The notes below the pieces were generated by a model that had not been told where the DNA came from, did not search any database, and was given only the letters and a program-made list of their open reading frames with translations. From contig NZ_JAQNDK010000001.1 of the NCBI RefSeq assembly GCF_028368935.1, positions 1,984,001-2,048,000 on the forward strand: a stretch of 64,000 nucleotides of DNA, read 5' to 3'. The stretch comes from Sorangium aterium. GTDB lineage: Bacteria; Myxococcota_A; Polyangia; Polyangiales; Polyangiaceae. The position numbers and the translations under genes are program-made. Shown here piece by piece: positions 1-8,274 of the stretch; position 1 is the stretch's first letter; every line of letters begins with the position of its first letter.

Positions 1-45
1 GCGGGCCTGCTGGACGACGAGCCGACCCCCACGCGCCGCGCGTAG
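1..45 (+). CDS. C-terminal end of an upstream gene (partial)
   Basis: The first 45 bases read in frame 1 as AGLLDDEPTPTRRA followed by a TAG stop. The G/C-rich third positions suit the tail of a gene that begins outside the window. It would be convergent with the protease gene that follows. Fourteen residues are too few to identify a family, so the function is unknown and the call itself is tentative. Confidence 0.35.
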   Translation, partial: AGLLDDEPTPTRRA

Positions 46-69
46 CCACGAGCCGCAACGAAAGAGAGC

Positions 70-86
70 GCGCCGCGGGGCGGCGC
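70..86 (-). terminator. Hairpin at the 3' end of the protease gene
   Basis: GCGCCGC and GCGGCGC form a perfect 7-bp stem around GGG, directly against the stop codon of the minus-strand protease gene. Read on the minus strand, the hairpin is followed by TCTCTTTC, a short pyrimidine-rich tail. That suits intrinsic termination between two convergent genes, but the tail is not a clean T run. Confidence 0.4.
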
Positions 87-938
87 TCACCGGCAGGGCC
101 GGCCGTACAGGGCCGCGGCGCCGCGCGCGTCGTGCTTCGTCAGATCGAGGTCGCCCCAGTTCGTGCCGTTGCACCACGGATAGTGCATCACCGAGCCCGC
201 GTCGTACGGCGTCAGGGCGCGCCAGCCGTCGTCCTCGAAGCAGGCGCCCGCCTCGGGCCGCGTGTGCTCGTGCCGGAAGCCGAGCGCGTGGCCGAGCTCG
301 TGCCGCAGGACGCCCGTGAGCGTCCAGAGATCCAGCGGGCCGAGGGCGGCCGAGTCGATGAGGAGATTGCGCGCGCGGCGCGAGCTGTCGGGGAAGAACG
401 CGCGCGCGTAGTACGGCTGCCCCTCGACCGGGTTCACGTCGAAGACGACCCTCCTGTTGCGCGCATCGCACGCGGCGTCCTGGTCCGCGCGGTGAATGAA
501 GCGGACGTCCGCCACCTCCTCCCACGCCGCCGCGGCGCTCTCCACCGCGGAGACCACCGCGCCATGGTCGTCACCGAACGCCTCGCTCACGCAGTAGGTG
601 AGGTTCCGCTTCTCCCTGTCGCTCCACCTCACGTCCCTTCCATGGCTCTGGTCGACGATGAGCGCTCCGCGCTGGACGTGGCGCGCATAGAACCGCTCGA
701 GCCCGTCGAGGCCCTCGATGGGCGTGTCGCCATCGACGATGTAGATACCGCTCTCCGGCTCACGGTAGGTGCGCGCCTCGAACTCGTCGAAGCTCACCTC
801 CGTATCGCCGACCCGCTCGGAGATCTCCTCTCCTGCGGGCGCGCCAGCGGCGCACCCGACCGACGCGAGCGACAAGACAAGGAGACCAAGGGTGCCATGA
901 GTGAGACCACGAGACTCCGCAAACAGGTGACTCATCAT
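87..938 (-). CDS. Astacin/M57-like zinc metalloprotease, lipoprotein
   Basis: Secreted zinc endopeptidase of the metzincin type. A lipoprotein signal runs to Cys29 (LASVGC). Residues about 48-96 form a propeptide-like segment containing GIYIVDGDTPIEG and GALIVD. The catalytic signature HELGHALGFRHEHTR starts at His213 and supplies three His ligands (213, 217, 223) and the base Glu214. The Met-turn is SVMHYP, residues 249-254. The ATG at 938 is preceded by AGGAG with 5-bp spacing. At 283 residues it is a compact single-domain enzyme with no C-terminal extension. The same propeptide motif recurs without a protease domain in the small gene at 43038-43367. NCBI-style naming could be M12A or M57; the sequence alone does not decide. 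Confidence 0.85.
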   Translation of the reverse strand: MMSHLFAESRGLTHGTLGLLVLSLASVGCAAGAPAGEEISERVGDTEVSFDEFEARTYREPESGIYIVDGDTPIEGLDGLERFYARHVQRGALIVDQSHGRDVRWSDREKRNLTYCVSEAFGDDHGAVVSAVESAAAAWEEVADVRFIHRADQDAACDARNRRVVFDVNPVEGQPYYARAFFPDSSRRARNLLIDSAALGPLDLWTLTGVLRHELGHALGFRHEHTRPEAGACFEDDGWRALTPYDAGSVMHYPWCNGTNWGDLDLTKHDARGAAALYGRPCR

Positions 939-1420
939 ACAAGCTCCTCTCGTTCATGCCTCTCCCTCTCGGGTGAGGCGAGGGCGCGCAGCGCCGCAGC
1001 GAGCTCCGCCAGACGGCGCCACGGGACTCTCACGGCGGGTCGGGCCGACTCGACGGCTGGTACTGACGCGGATGGCGTCCGGTTTCGGTGTCCGATATTG
1101 GCAAGCGACGTGCCGCATGCGCGATGGCGCGACTTTGCGGTCCACAGGCCGAGCGCGGAGCGATGGAGTCCACACCTGCGGAGCGGGTGCTTGCGCACCT
1201 GTGCAAGGACTTGCGTATCGAGATCGAAGCAGCGCGCGCCGCCGGGCCCGGATCGAGGGGGTGGATCGAGAGGTCCTTCGTCCCGCCGTCGCGCCGGTCG
1301 GATCGCGCGAGCAGCGTCGAGCACCGTGATCGTGCGCCGCGCGCTGCCGGGGTGGCGTACGGCGCGGCGGCCTGCGCGTTTCGCTGGACGAGCGGCCGCG
1401 GCTCGCCAATCCTTGAGCGC
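939..1420. other. Intergenic region between divergent genes
   Basis: This stretch separates the protease (-) from the PARG-like gene (+). An open frame continuous with the PARG gene runs from 1088, but its upstream part resembles no known domain, and the conserved protein begins at 1421. Nothing else (no RNA, repeat or clear -35/-10 pair) was recognised. The AGGAG ribosome-binding site of the protease lies at its left edge on the minus strand. Confidence 0.4.
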
Positions 1421-2248
1421 ATGAAGCTGACCAGCATCGCCGCAGAGACCGTGCAGATCGCGAGTCGGGGCGAATACACCGCGCCCTCGGGCGCGACGGT
1501 TCGCATCCGCGACCGCGTGCTCGCCGCGGTGAAGGGGACCGTGCTTTACCGGCCCGGATCACTCGACGCCTGGGAGCCGAAGGAGCGCCTCGATCGCCCG
1601 ACAGCGATCCAGGTCACCGGCGAGACCACGGGGGCGGCGGGGCGGCGGCTCATCGAGCAGGAGGGCGAGGCCCGCGTCATGGCCCTCAACTTCGCTTCCG
1701 CCAAGAACCCCGGGGGCGGGTTCCTGCGCGGGGCCAAGGCCCAGGAGGAGGACCTCGCCAGGTGCTCGGCGCTGTACGCGTCCCTGGTCGAGCAGCGCGA
1801 CTATTACGACCAGAACCGCGCGTGCGGGAGCTTTCTCTATACCGACCACATCATCTACTCGCCGGACGTGCCGTTCTTCCGCGACGAGCAGCACGCCCTC
1901 CTGGACCGGCCGTTCGCGCTGTCGATCATCACGGCGCCGGCGCCGAACGCCGGCGAGGCGTTCCAGCGCGACGACGCCGCGGACCAGGAGATCCGCGCCG
2001 CCCTGGAGCGCCGCGCGGACATGGTGCTCGCCGCGGCGGGCGCGCACGGGCACCGGTGCCTGGTCCTCGGGGCGTGGGGGTGCGGCGTCTTCCGCAACGA
2101 TCCGCGCGAGGTCGCCGACGTCTTCGCCCGGTGCCTAGGGAGCCCGCGCTTCCGCGGCGCGTTCTCGCGCGTGGTGTTCGCGGTGTACGACCGGGGCGAC
2201 GATCGGCCGAACTACCGGGCGTTCCAGGAGCGGTTCGCGCAGACGTAG
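1421..2248 (+). CDS. TIGR02452 family protein, bacterial-type poly(ADP-ribose) glycohydrolase domain
   Basis: A 275-residue protein of the macrodomain-like PARG family, enzymes that remove ADP-ribose polymers or related ADP-ribose groups. The diagnostic bacterial PARG signature is present: NPGGGFLRGAKAQEEDLAR, with the GGG loop and the paired catalytic acids QEE. The later segment LVLGAWGCGVFRNDP is the conserved C-terminal G-x-W-G-C-G-x-F-x-N/G motif. The ATG at 1421 starts the conserved region (MKLTSIAAETVQI). Upstream in-frame codons to 1088 exist but look non-coding. No ADP-ribosyltransferase or NADAR-type partner is visible nearby, so its target is unknown. Confidence 0.85.
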   Translation: MKLTSIAAETVQIASRGEYTAPSGATVRIRDRVLAAVKGTVLYRPGSLDAWEPKERLDRPTAIQVTGETTGAAGRRLIEQEGEARVMALNFASAKNPGGGFLRGAKAQEEDLARCSALYASLVEQRDYYDQNRACGSFLYTDHIIYSPDVPFFRDEQHALLDRPFALSIITAPAPNAGEAFQRDDAADQEIRAALERRADMVLAAAGAHGHRCLVLGAWGCGVFRNDPREVADVFARCLGSPRFRGAFSRVVFAVYDRGDDRPNYRAFQERFAQT

Positions 2249-2451
2249 GCGCGTACGGCCGCCAGCGCCGCCGATCCCGCGCGCGCCGCCACGGCCCCGC
2301 GCGGATCACACCGTGGGATCCCCACACCAGAGCTGCGTAGACGTCGCGCTCCCCGCCTACCTCCACCGAGAAAATCGAGGACTGCCCCCCTCCACCGGGT
2401 CCGTTTCGGATTGTCGGGTCGCGATCGAAGAGCGAGAGTCATGGCTCCGAC

Positions 2452-4113
2452 TTGAGGACGATCGACGACAGGCTCGCCGCGCTCCTCGCCGCGGCCGTCT
2501 TCTCCGCGTCACCCCTTCTCCTCTGCGGGTGCGCATCGACCGCGCCCGCGCCGCCGGCCGCCGCGCCGGTGGCCGCGGCGCCGCTCGCCCAGCGCTTCGC
2601 CAGCGAGCCCGCGCCGACGCCGCGCTTCCCCGATCCGGAGCGCGGGCGGAAGCTCCGCGCGGCGGCGGCCGACGTGCAGGCGCTCGCGCGGCGCGCCGCG
2701 GAGAGGGAGCGGCTGCCGGCACTCGCGCTCGGCGTCGTCATCGACGAGGAGCTCGCGATCCAGGCGGTGCTCGGCGTGCGGGACGCCGCGGCGGGCGGAG
2801 CGGTCGACGAGCACACGCGCTTCCGCATCGGCTCCGTCACCAAGCCGCTGACCGCGGCGGCGATACTGCGGCTCCGCGACGAAGGGCGGCTGTCGATCGA
2901 CGCCCCGGCGGCGCGCTACCTGCCAGCGCTCGCCGGCGTCGTCTACCCGACGCGCGACGCGCGGCAGATCACGGTCCGCGACCTGCTCACGCACAGCTCC
3001 GGCCTGCCGCGGCTCGGCGTGTTTCCCCCCGCGTCGACGTCGCGCGACGTCACCGAGCGGGAGATCCTGGCGACGCTCGACGGCTTCGGGCTCGAGAGCG
3101 CGCCGGGCACCGGGACGTCCTACTCGAACCTCGGCTATTCGCTCCTCGGGCTGGTCGTCGCGCGCGCCTCCGGCGTGCCGTACCGGCGCTACATGAGCGA
3201 CGCGGTGCTCGGGCCGCTCGGCATGCGCGACGCCGCGTGGGACCCGTCGCAGGTGCCGCCCGGCGCGCTCGCGTCGCCCCACGCGCGCGGCGTCGACGAC
3301 GGCGCCGTGGCGTCGATCCAGCCCTGGCGGCTCGGGGCCTCCGAGGCGACCGCGGGGCTCTACGCGAGCCTCGCCGACATGGGTCGCTTCGTCGGCTTCC
3401 AGCTCGCCGCCTGGCCCGCGCGCGACGCGCCCGAGACAGGGGCCTTGCGGCGGAGCACGGTGCGCGAGTCGCACATGATGGCGCGCAACGGCTCGGCGTT
3501 CCCGGCCGGCGGCGGCGACGACGGCCCCGGGCTCGGCTGGCACGTGCGCGAGGACTGCGACCTCGGCCACGTGGTGTTCCACGACGGCCTGATCGACGGA
3601 TTCTCCGCGTCGGTGACGTTCCTCCCGCAGCGGGGCGTCGGGGTCGTCGCGCTCGCCAACGTGGCCGGCGCCGATCTCGAGTCGCTCAACGCGGAGGTGC
3701 TCGGCCAGCTCGCGGCGACCGGCGCCATGGAAGCGCGCGTCGTCCCGCCCTCCCCGCCCGTGCGCCGCGCCGCCCAGGCCGTCGCCTCCGTCATCGGCCG
3801 CGCGCGCACGGAGGCGCTCGATCGCAGGCTCAGGCCCGGCTGGTTCCCGGAGGCTCACCTCGCGTCCCTGCGAAAGGCGCTGCGCGACGCCGGCGCGCGG
3901 GTGGGACCGTGCGCGCTCGACGGCTCCGCCGCGGTGGAGAGCGCCACGGCGGCGCGCTTCGGCCTGCGCTGCGAGCGCGGCGCGCTCTCGCTGGCCGTGC
4001 GTGTGGACACCTCGCCGGACGCGCGGATCACGTCCCTCAGCGTGGAGGAGCAGACGGGGGCGATCGCCCGGGAAGCCCCCGGCCCGAGCGACCGCCCGGC
4101 GCGCTGCCGCTGA
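2452..4113 (+). CDS. Serine hydrolase, class C beta-lactamase-like, lipoprotein
   Basis: Penicillin-binding-protein-fold serine hydrolase. The active-site tetrad SVTK is at residues 128-131, the second motif YSN at 224-226, and an HDG triad (in VVFHDGLIDGF) stands in the place of the usual KTG. These are the features of the beta-lactamase/D-aminopeptidase/esterase EstB family, so a peptidase or esterase role is as likely as antibiotic hydrolysis. A lipoprotein signal ends near LLLCGC and is followed by an Ala/Pro-rich spacer. The start is a TTG at 2452, which gives a good signal peptide. The roughly 130 C-terminal residues after the catalytic domain match no domain I recognise. Confidence 0.85.
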   Translation: MRTIDDRLAALLAAAVFSASPLLLCGCASTAPAPPAAAPVAAAPLAQRFASEPAPTPRFPDPERGRKLRAAAADVQALARRAAERERLPALALGVVIDEELAIQAVLGVRDAAAGGAVDEHTRFRIGSVTKPLTAAAILRLRDEGRLSIDAPAARYLPALAGVVYPTRDARQITVRDLLTHSSGLPRLGVFPPASTSRDVTEREILATLDGFGLESAPGTGTSYSNLGYSLLGLVVARASGVPYRRYMSDAVLGPLGMRDAAWDPSQVPPGALASPHARGVDDGAVASIQPWRLGASEATAGLYASLADMGRFVGFQLAAWPARDAPETGALRRSTVRESHMMARNGSAFPAGGGDDGPGLGWHVREDCDLGHVVFHDGLIDGFSASVTFLPQRGVGVVALANVAGADLESLNAEVLGQLAATGAMEARVVPPSPPVRRAAQAVASVIGRARTEALDRRLRPGWFPEAHLASLRKALRDAGARVGPCALDGSAAVESATAARFGLRCERGALSLAVRVDTSPDARITSLSVEEQTGAIAREAPGPSDRPARCR

Positions 4114-4209
4114 GCGATCTGCAGCCCGGTTGAATCGCCACACCTGCTAGTGTAACCGCGCCCATCGTCCCGGGCGTCGAACCGTCCCCCTCACCTCGCG
4201 GAGACCCGC

Positions 4210-5472
4210 TTGAAGCACAACGACGTGGTGGTTTTGATCCTCGGCGGAGGCGTAGGAAGCCGCCTCTACCCGCTCACCAAGCTGCGCTCGAAGCCAGCCG
4301 TCCCGACCGGCGGCAAGTACCGGCTGGTCGACATCCCGATCAGCAACTGCCTCAACTCGGGCTTCAACCGCATCCACATCCTCACGCAGTTCAACTCGGT
4401 CTCGCTCCACAACCACATCACGCAGACGTATCGATTCGACGTCTTCTCGGCCGGCGCCGTGCAGATCCTCGCGGCCGAGCAGACGCCGACCCACAGCGAC
4501 TGGTACCAGGGCACCGCCGACGCCGTCCGCAAGCAGCTCGTCGAGGTGAAATCGCCGAACCCGCGGGACGTCATGATCCTCTCGGGCGATCACCTCTACC
4601 GCATGGACTACGAGCCCTTCCTCGAGCACCACCGCGAGACCCGGGCCGACGTCACGCTCGCCGTTCGCCCCGTCCCGACGGCCGAGGTGTCGCGCCTCGG
4701 CATCGTGGACACCGACGACACCGGGCGGGTGGTCAAGTTCATCGAGAAGCCGAAGGACATGAAGCTGCTCGACAGCGTGCGGCAGCTGCCCGATCCGGCG
4801 AACCCGTGGCTCGCCTCGATGGGCGTCTACATCTTCAGCGCGAAGGCGCTCTACGAGATGCTCGAGCGCGACAACGCCTCCGACTTCGGCAGCCACATCC
4901 TGCCCCGGGCGCTCGATACCCATCGGATGATGACCTATACGTTCGACGGGTACTGGGAGGACATCGGCACGATCCGCAGCTACTACGAGGCCAGCCTCGC
5001 GCTCACGGACTCCGATCCTCCGTTCTCGTTCTACGACCCGCAGCGGCCGATCTACACCCGCCCGCAGTTCTTCCCCCCGGCCCACGTCACCGCGGGCTCG
5101 GTCCTCGACCAGGTGCTCCTCGCCGAGGGGAGCCGGATCGTCGAGTCGAAGATCTCCCGGTCGGTCGTCGGGCAGCTCTCCTCCATCGGGCCCCACGTCT
5201 CGATGTCGAACACGGTCATGATGGGCGCGGACTACGAGTCCCTGTTCCAGGCCCACGGCCCCGAGAGCACGAGGGGCCTCCCGCCCATCGGCATCGGCCG
5301 CGGGTGCACGATCGACGGCGCGATCATCGACAAGAACGCGCGCATCGGCGACGGGGTGGTGATCCGCAACATCCCCGATCGGCCGGACACCGACGCCCCG
5401 TACTACGCGGCCCGGGAGGGCATCGTGGTCGTCCCGAAGAACGCCGTCGTCCCGCCGGGCACGGTCATCTGA
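4210..5472 (+). CDS. glgC: Glucose-1-phosphate adenylyltransferase
   Basis: Makes ADP-glucose from glucose-1-phosphate and ATP, the committed step of bacterial glycogen synthesis. The N-terminal nucleotidyltransferase motif LILGGGVGSRLYPLT is followed by KPAVPTGGKYRLVDIPISN and YQGTADAVRK. The sugar-binding segment YWEDIGTI is intact. The C-terminal part (about 285-420) is a left-handed beta-helix with hexapeptide character (IGRGCTIDGAIIDKNARIGD). Its 420 residues match the family length. Translation appears to start at TTG (4210). No other glycogen gene lies beside it. A TTGAAT at 4130-4135 with a TGTAAC 15 bp later is a possible but poor promoter. Confidence 0.95.
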   Translation: MKHNDVVVLILGGGVGSRLYPLTKLRSKPAVPTGGKYRLVDIPISNCLNSGFNRIHILTQFNSVSLHNHITQTYRFDVFSAGAVQILAAEQTPTHSDWYQGTADAVRKQLVEVKSPNPRDVMILSGDHLYRMDYEPFLEHHRETRADVTLAVRPVPTAEVSRLGIVDTDDTGRVVKFIEKPKDMKLLDSVRQLPDPANPWLASMGVYIFSAKALYEMLERDNASDFGSHILPRALDTHRMMTYTFDGYWEDIGTIRSYYEASLALTDSDPPFSFYDPQRPIYTRPQFFPPAHVTAGSVLDQVLLAEGSRIVESKISRSVVGQLSSIGPHVSMSNTVMMGADYESLFQAHGPESTRGLPPIGIGRGCTIDGAIIDKNARIGDGVVIRNIPDRPDTDAPYYAAREGIVVVPKNAVVPPGTVI

Positions 5473-5618
5473 GCGCGGGCCGCGCCCCGGCCGTCGAGGG
5501 GACGGCGGCTGGGCGCGCGGGCGGAAGGGACGCGCCGCGCGGGTAGGCACAGCGTTGCTGCGGCGCCCGGCCACTCGCCCCTCGTCGGCTGGGCCCCGGT
5601 CTGGTAAAGAGCGCCCTT

Positions 5619-6653
5619 ATGCGAATCTGCATCCTCGGCGCCACGGGCCTTGTTGGCCGCGAAACCATCACCCTCATCGCGCGGGCCTGGCCCGGCGCGA
5701 CGCTCGCCCTGTTCGCGAGCCGGGACCAGGAGCTCACCCTCGACGGCAAGTCGTACGAGGTGCTCGGCGCGTCGCGCCTCGAGGCGCAGGACGCCCCCCG
5801 CGGAGACCTCGCGTTCGTGGCCCTGGATGACGATCACAGCAAGCGGTACGTCCCGCGGCTCGTGGAGCTCGGGTACCGCGTGATCGACAAGAGCAACACG
5901 TACCGCGCCGACCCGAAGGTGCCGCTCGTCGTCGCCGGGGTGAACTCGAGCATCGTCGATGACTCGGTCCGGCTCGTGGCCAATCCGAACTGCACGACGA
6001 TCCCGCTGATGCTCGCGCTCTCGCCCCTGCGCCGGGAGTTCGGGCTCAGCGAGGTCACGGTGAGCACGTACCAGGCGGTCAGCGGCGCCGGCATCGCCGC
6101 CCTGGACGCGTTCCTCGCGGACGCGCGCGACGGCTTCCAGGCCCTCGATCGGCTGGGCCTGCCGTTCAAGGCGTCGGGCTACGCCGGCAACACCGTCCCG
6201 CACAACGGCGGCACCGACGAGAGCGGCTTCTCCTCGGAAGAGCGGAAGCTCATCTTCGAGAGCCGCAAGATCCTGAGCACGCCGGAGCTCGACATCTCCG
6301 CGCAGTGCTGTCGGGTCGGCGTCGCGGTGGGCCACTACGAGAACGCGTGGGTCACGTTCGATCGCCCGGTGGATCTCGAGCGGGTCGCGAGCATCCTGAG
6401 CGATCCGGCGCGGTCGCCCTTCGTGAAGCACCTCCCCGGCGCCGCCGGCGAGGGCCTGAGCGCGCTCCACTGCGTGCAGGACCGAGACCTCGCGCTGGTG
6501 GGGCGGATCCGCCCGGATCACCGGGACCGCGACCGGAAGAGCGTGTGCCTCACCGTGGTCGGGGACAACCTTCGGCTCGGCGCGGCCGCCAACGCGGTCC
6601 GCGCCGCGACGCGCTGGTTCCCGAGCGCCGATCGGGACCTGCAGGCCCCCTGA
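5619..6653 (+). CDS. asd: Aspartate-semialdehyde dehydrogenase
   Basis: NADPH-dependent conversion of aspartyl-phosphate to aspartate semialdehyde, the branch point toward lysine/diaminopimelate, threonine and methionine. The sequence shows the N-terminal dinucleotide loop GATGLVG and the nucleophile Cys125 in NPNCTT. It also shows substrate Arg232 and catalytic His239 in CCRVGVAVGHYENAW, and the C-terminal LRLGAAANAVRAA helix. Length (344) is normal. A second gene of the same strand begins 9 bp after the stop, so the two may be co-transcribed. Confidence 0.95.
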   Translation: MRICILGATGLVGRETITLIARAWPGATLALFASRDQELTLDGKSYEVLGASRLEAQDAPRGDLAFVALDDDHSKRYVPRLVELGYRVIDKSNTYRADPKVPLVVAGVNSSIVDDSVRLVANPNCTTIPLMLALSPLRREFGLSEVTVSTYQAVSGAGIAALDAFLADARDGFQALDRLGLPFKASGYAGNTVPHNGGTDESGFSSEERKLIFESRKILSTPELDISAQCCRVGVAVGHYENAWVTFDRPVDLERVASILSDPARSPFVKHLPGAAGEGLSALHCVQDRDLALVGRIRPDHRDRDRKSVCLTVVGDNLRLGAAANAVRAATRWFPSADRDLQAP

Positions 6654-6662
6654 CGGCAGACG

Positions 6663-7037
6663 ATGCAACCCACCCAGCCCCTCATGATCCTCGTCGCCGG
6701 GCCCTATCGCTCCGGCACGGGCGATGATCCGGTCCTGATCGCGGCGAACGTTCGCGCGATGAACGACATGGCCGTGCGCCTGTTCCGGGCGGGCCACCTC
6801 CCCGTCCTCGGCGAATGGTTCGCGCTGCCGCTCATCGAGCACGCCGGGTCGCGGCAGATCGGAGACGAGATATTCAACGAGATCTTCCATCCTGTCGCCC
6901 GCCGGCTCGTCGCGCGCTGCGACGCTTGCCTGCGGATCGGCGGCCCCTCGAAGGGAGCCGACGAGATGGTCGAGCTGTCCCGCTCCATGGGCAAGCTGGT
7001 CTTCTTCAGCTTCGACGAGGTGCCGGGCCGCGGTTAG
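6663..7037 (+). CDS. DUF4406 / nucleoside 2-deoxyribosyltransferase-like protein
   Basis: A 124-residue protein beginning MILVAGPYRSGTGDDP after a short leader. This is the glycine-rich loop with which nucleoside 2-deoxyribosyltransferase-like (DUF4406) domains start. A middle HLPVLGEWFALPL segment and the C-terminal CDACLRIGGPSKGADEMVELS motif (a conserved acidic loop) fit the same fold. The substrate is unknown. It lies 9 bp downstream of asd on the same strand. Confidence 0.7.
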   Translation: MQPTQPLMILVAGPYRSGTGDDPVLIAANVRAMNDMAVRLFRAGHLPVLGEWFALPLIEHAGSRQIGDEIFNEIFHPVARRLVARCDACLRIGGPSKGADEMVELSRSMGKLVFFSFDEVPGRG

Positions 7038-7098
7038 CCGCGCCTGCCCACGAGAGGCACGTGAGAGGCGCGCGAGACGCCTCGGCGGCGCGGTCCCA

Positions 7099-8106
7099 TC
7101 ATGGCTCGGGCCCCGGCCAGACTGCGCCGACAGGGAGCGCCTGCACGTCGGGGAAGAGCATGTAGACGCGCTTGCCGTCCCCCATCTGCCAGTGGGGCGG
7201 CGAGGGCGTGGCCGCCGCGACGCTCGCGCGCACCGCGCGCCCGAGCGCGGCCGGGCCGTCGAGCGCCTGGCTGAGCGCGGCGAGCGCCTGCGTGAGCTCG
7301 GGGAGCGACGCCTCGCCCGAGGTGCCCCGCGCGACGAGGGCGTCGACCTCGCGGCTGCGCACCCCGAAGTCCGACGGCAGCGGGTGCGCGGGCTGCGCGT
7401 TGACCGCGGCGTGGAGGAGCTGGCGCTTCGCCACGCCGCCCGCCTCGCCGAAGCCCGCGACGAGCTCGAAGAGCGCCGATGCGACGCCGAAGGCCGGCTC
7501 GAGGTCGCTCGGGTCATGGAGCGGGGAGACCCTGATTCCCAGGTCGTCGAGGAACTCGAACCCCGAATCGCTCAGCGCGGCCGAGCGCTCCGTCTCCGGC
7601 AGGGGCGGCGCGACGCGCACCTCGCCGCTCTCGAACACGATGACGCGCGCGTACGTGAAGCTCGCGTGCGGCACGGCGAGCCGCACGCGCGCGAGCTGCG
7701 CCGCGACCTCCGCCGCCGCGCCGATCTCGAAGCGCGAGCCCGGAAGGTGGCGCGCGATGCCCGCCAGCGTCATCCCCGCCGCGTCGGGCCAGGGGCACAC
7801 GGCGACGTGCCGCGGGAGGGCCTCCGCCTCGCCCGGCGCGCACACGCGCTCCAGCCCGAACGAGGTGGGGGCGAGGAGCGGCGGCCGCTGGCCCTCTATC
7901 CGCCGCAGATCGCCGAACAGCCAGGCGCGGTTCTCCCCGTGGTGCTCGGGCGCGAGCATCCGCGCGCCGACGAGCAGCGCGACGGTGCCCCCGGCGCGCG
8001 CGAGCCATGCCTCGGGCACGGAGAGGTGCTCGTACAGGAAGGCCTCGACGATGAGCTGCCACTCGCGGGGCGGCTCGGGAGGCAGCGGAGCGGCGGTTCG
8101 GTACAT
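7099..8106 (-). CDS. Hypothetical protein
   Basis: A soluble-looking protein of about 335 residues with no signal peptide and no recognised domain. It contains a run reading SRFEIGAAAEVAAQLARVRLAVPHASFTYARVIVFESGEVRV (positions about 150-190 of the protein), which suggests an alpha/beta fold, and a C-terminal segment GDGKRVYMLFPDVQALP. The ATG at 8106 was preferred because the 35 codons upstream (to 8211) look non-coding. Codon use is typical of the neighbours. No function is proposed. Confidence 0.6.
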   Translation of the reverse strand: MYRTAAPLPPEPPREWQLIVEAFLYEHLSVPEAWLARAGGTVALLVGARMLAPEHHGENRAWLFGDLRRIEGQRPPLLAPTSFGLERVCAPGEAEALPRHVAVCPWPDAAGMTLAGIARHLPGSRFEIGAAAEVAAQLARVRLAVPHASFTYARVIVFESGEVRVAPPLPETERSAALSDSGFEFLDDLGIRVSPLHDPSDLEPAFGVASALFELVAGFGEAGGVAKRQLLHAAVNAQPAHPLPSDFGVRSREVDALVARGTSGEASLPELTQALAALSQALDGPAALGRAVRASVAAATPSPPHWQMGDGKRVYMLFPDVQALPVGAVWPGPEP

Positions 8107-8274
8107 GGCGGGTGCGGGGCTTCGAAGAACGGCGCGCTCGACCCCGGATCCACACGCGAGGCGGGCGAGCTCGTGAGGTAGCGTATCCAAGCCTGGACCG
8201 CCGCGGAACACGGCAGCGCGCCGCTGCCGCCGATCGGCGGGCGCGCTGCCCGATCCGCCCCGACCGCGCGGCGC

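Noticed and set aside
1088-1420. N-terminal extension of the PARG-like protein
   Set aside because: The extra 111 codons are open but show no conserved sequence, and a normal family start lies at 1421.
2313-4133. A 606-codon plus-strand frame overlapping the beta-lactamase-like gene
   Set aside because: It is an Arg/Ala/Gly-rich shadow; the frame starting at 2452 contains SVTK, YSN and HDG in correct order.
5403-7517. A 704-codon minus-strand frame across asd and the DUF4406-like gene
   Set aside because: Its translation is Arg/Ser-rich at one end and lacks any domain; asd is unmistakable on the plus strand.
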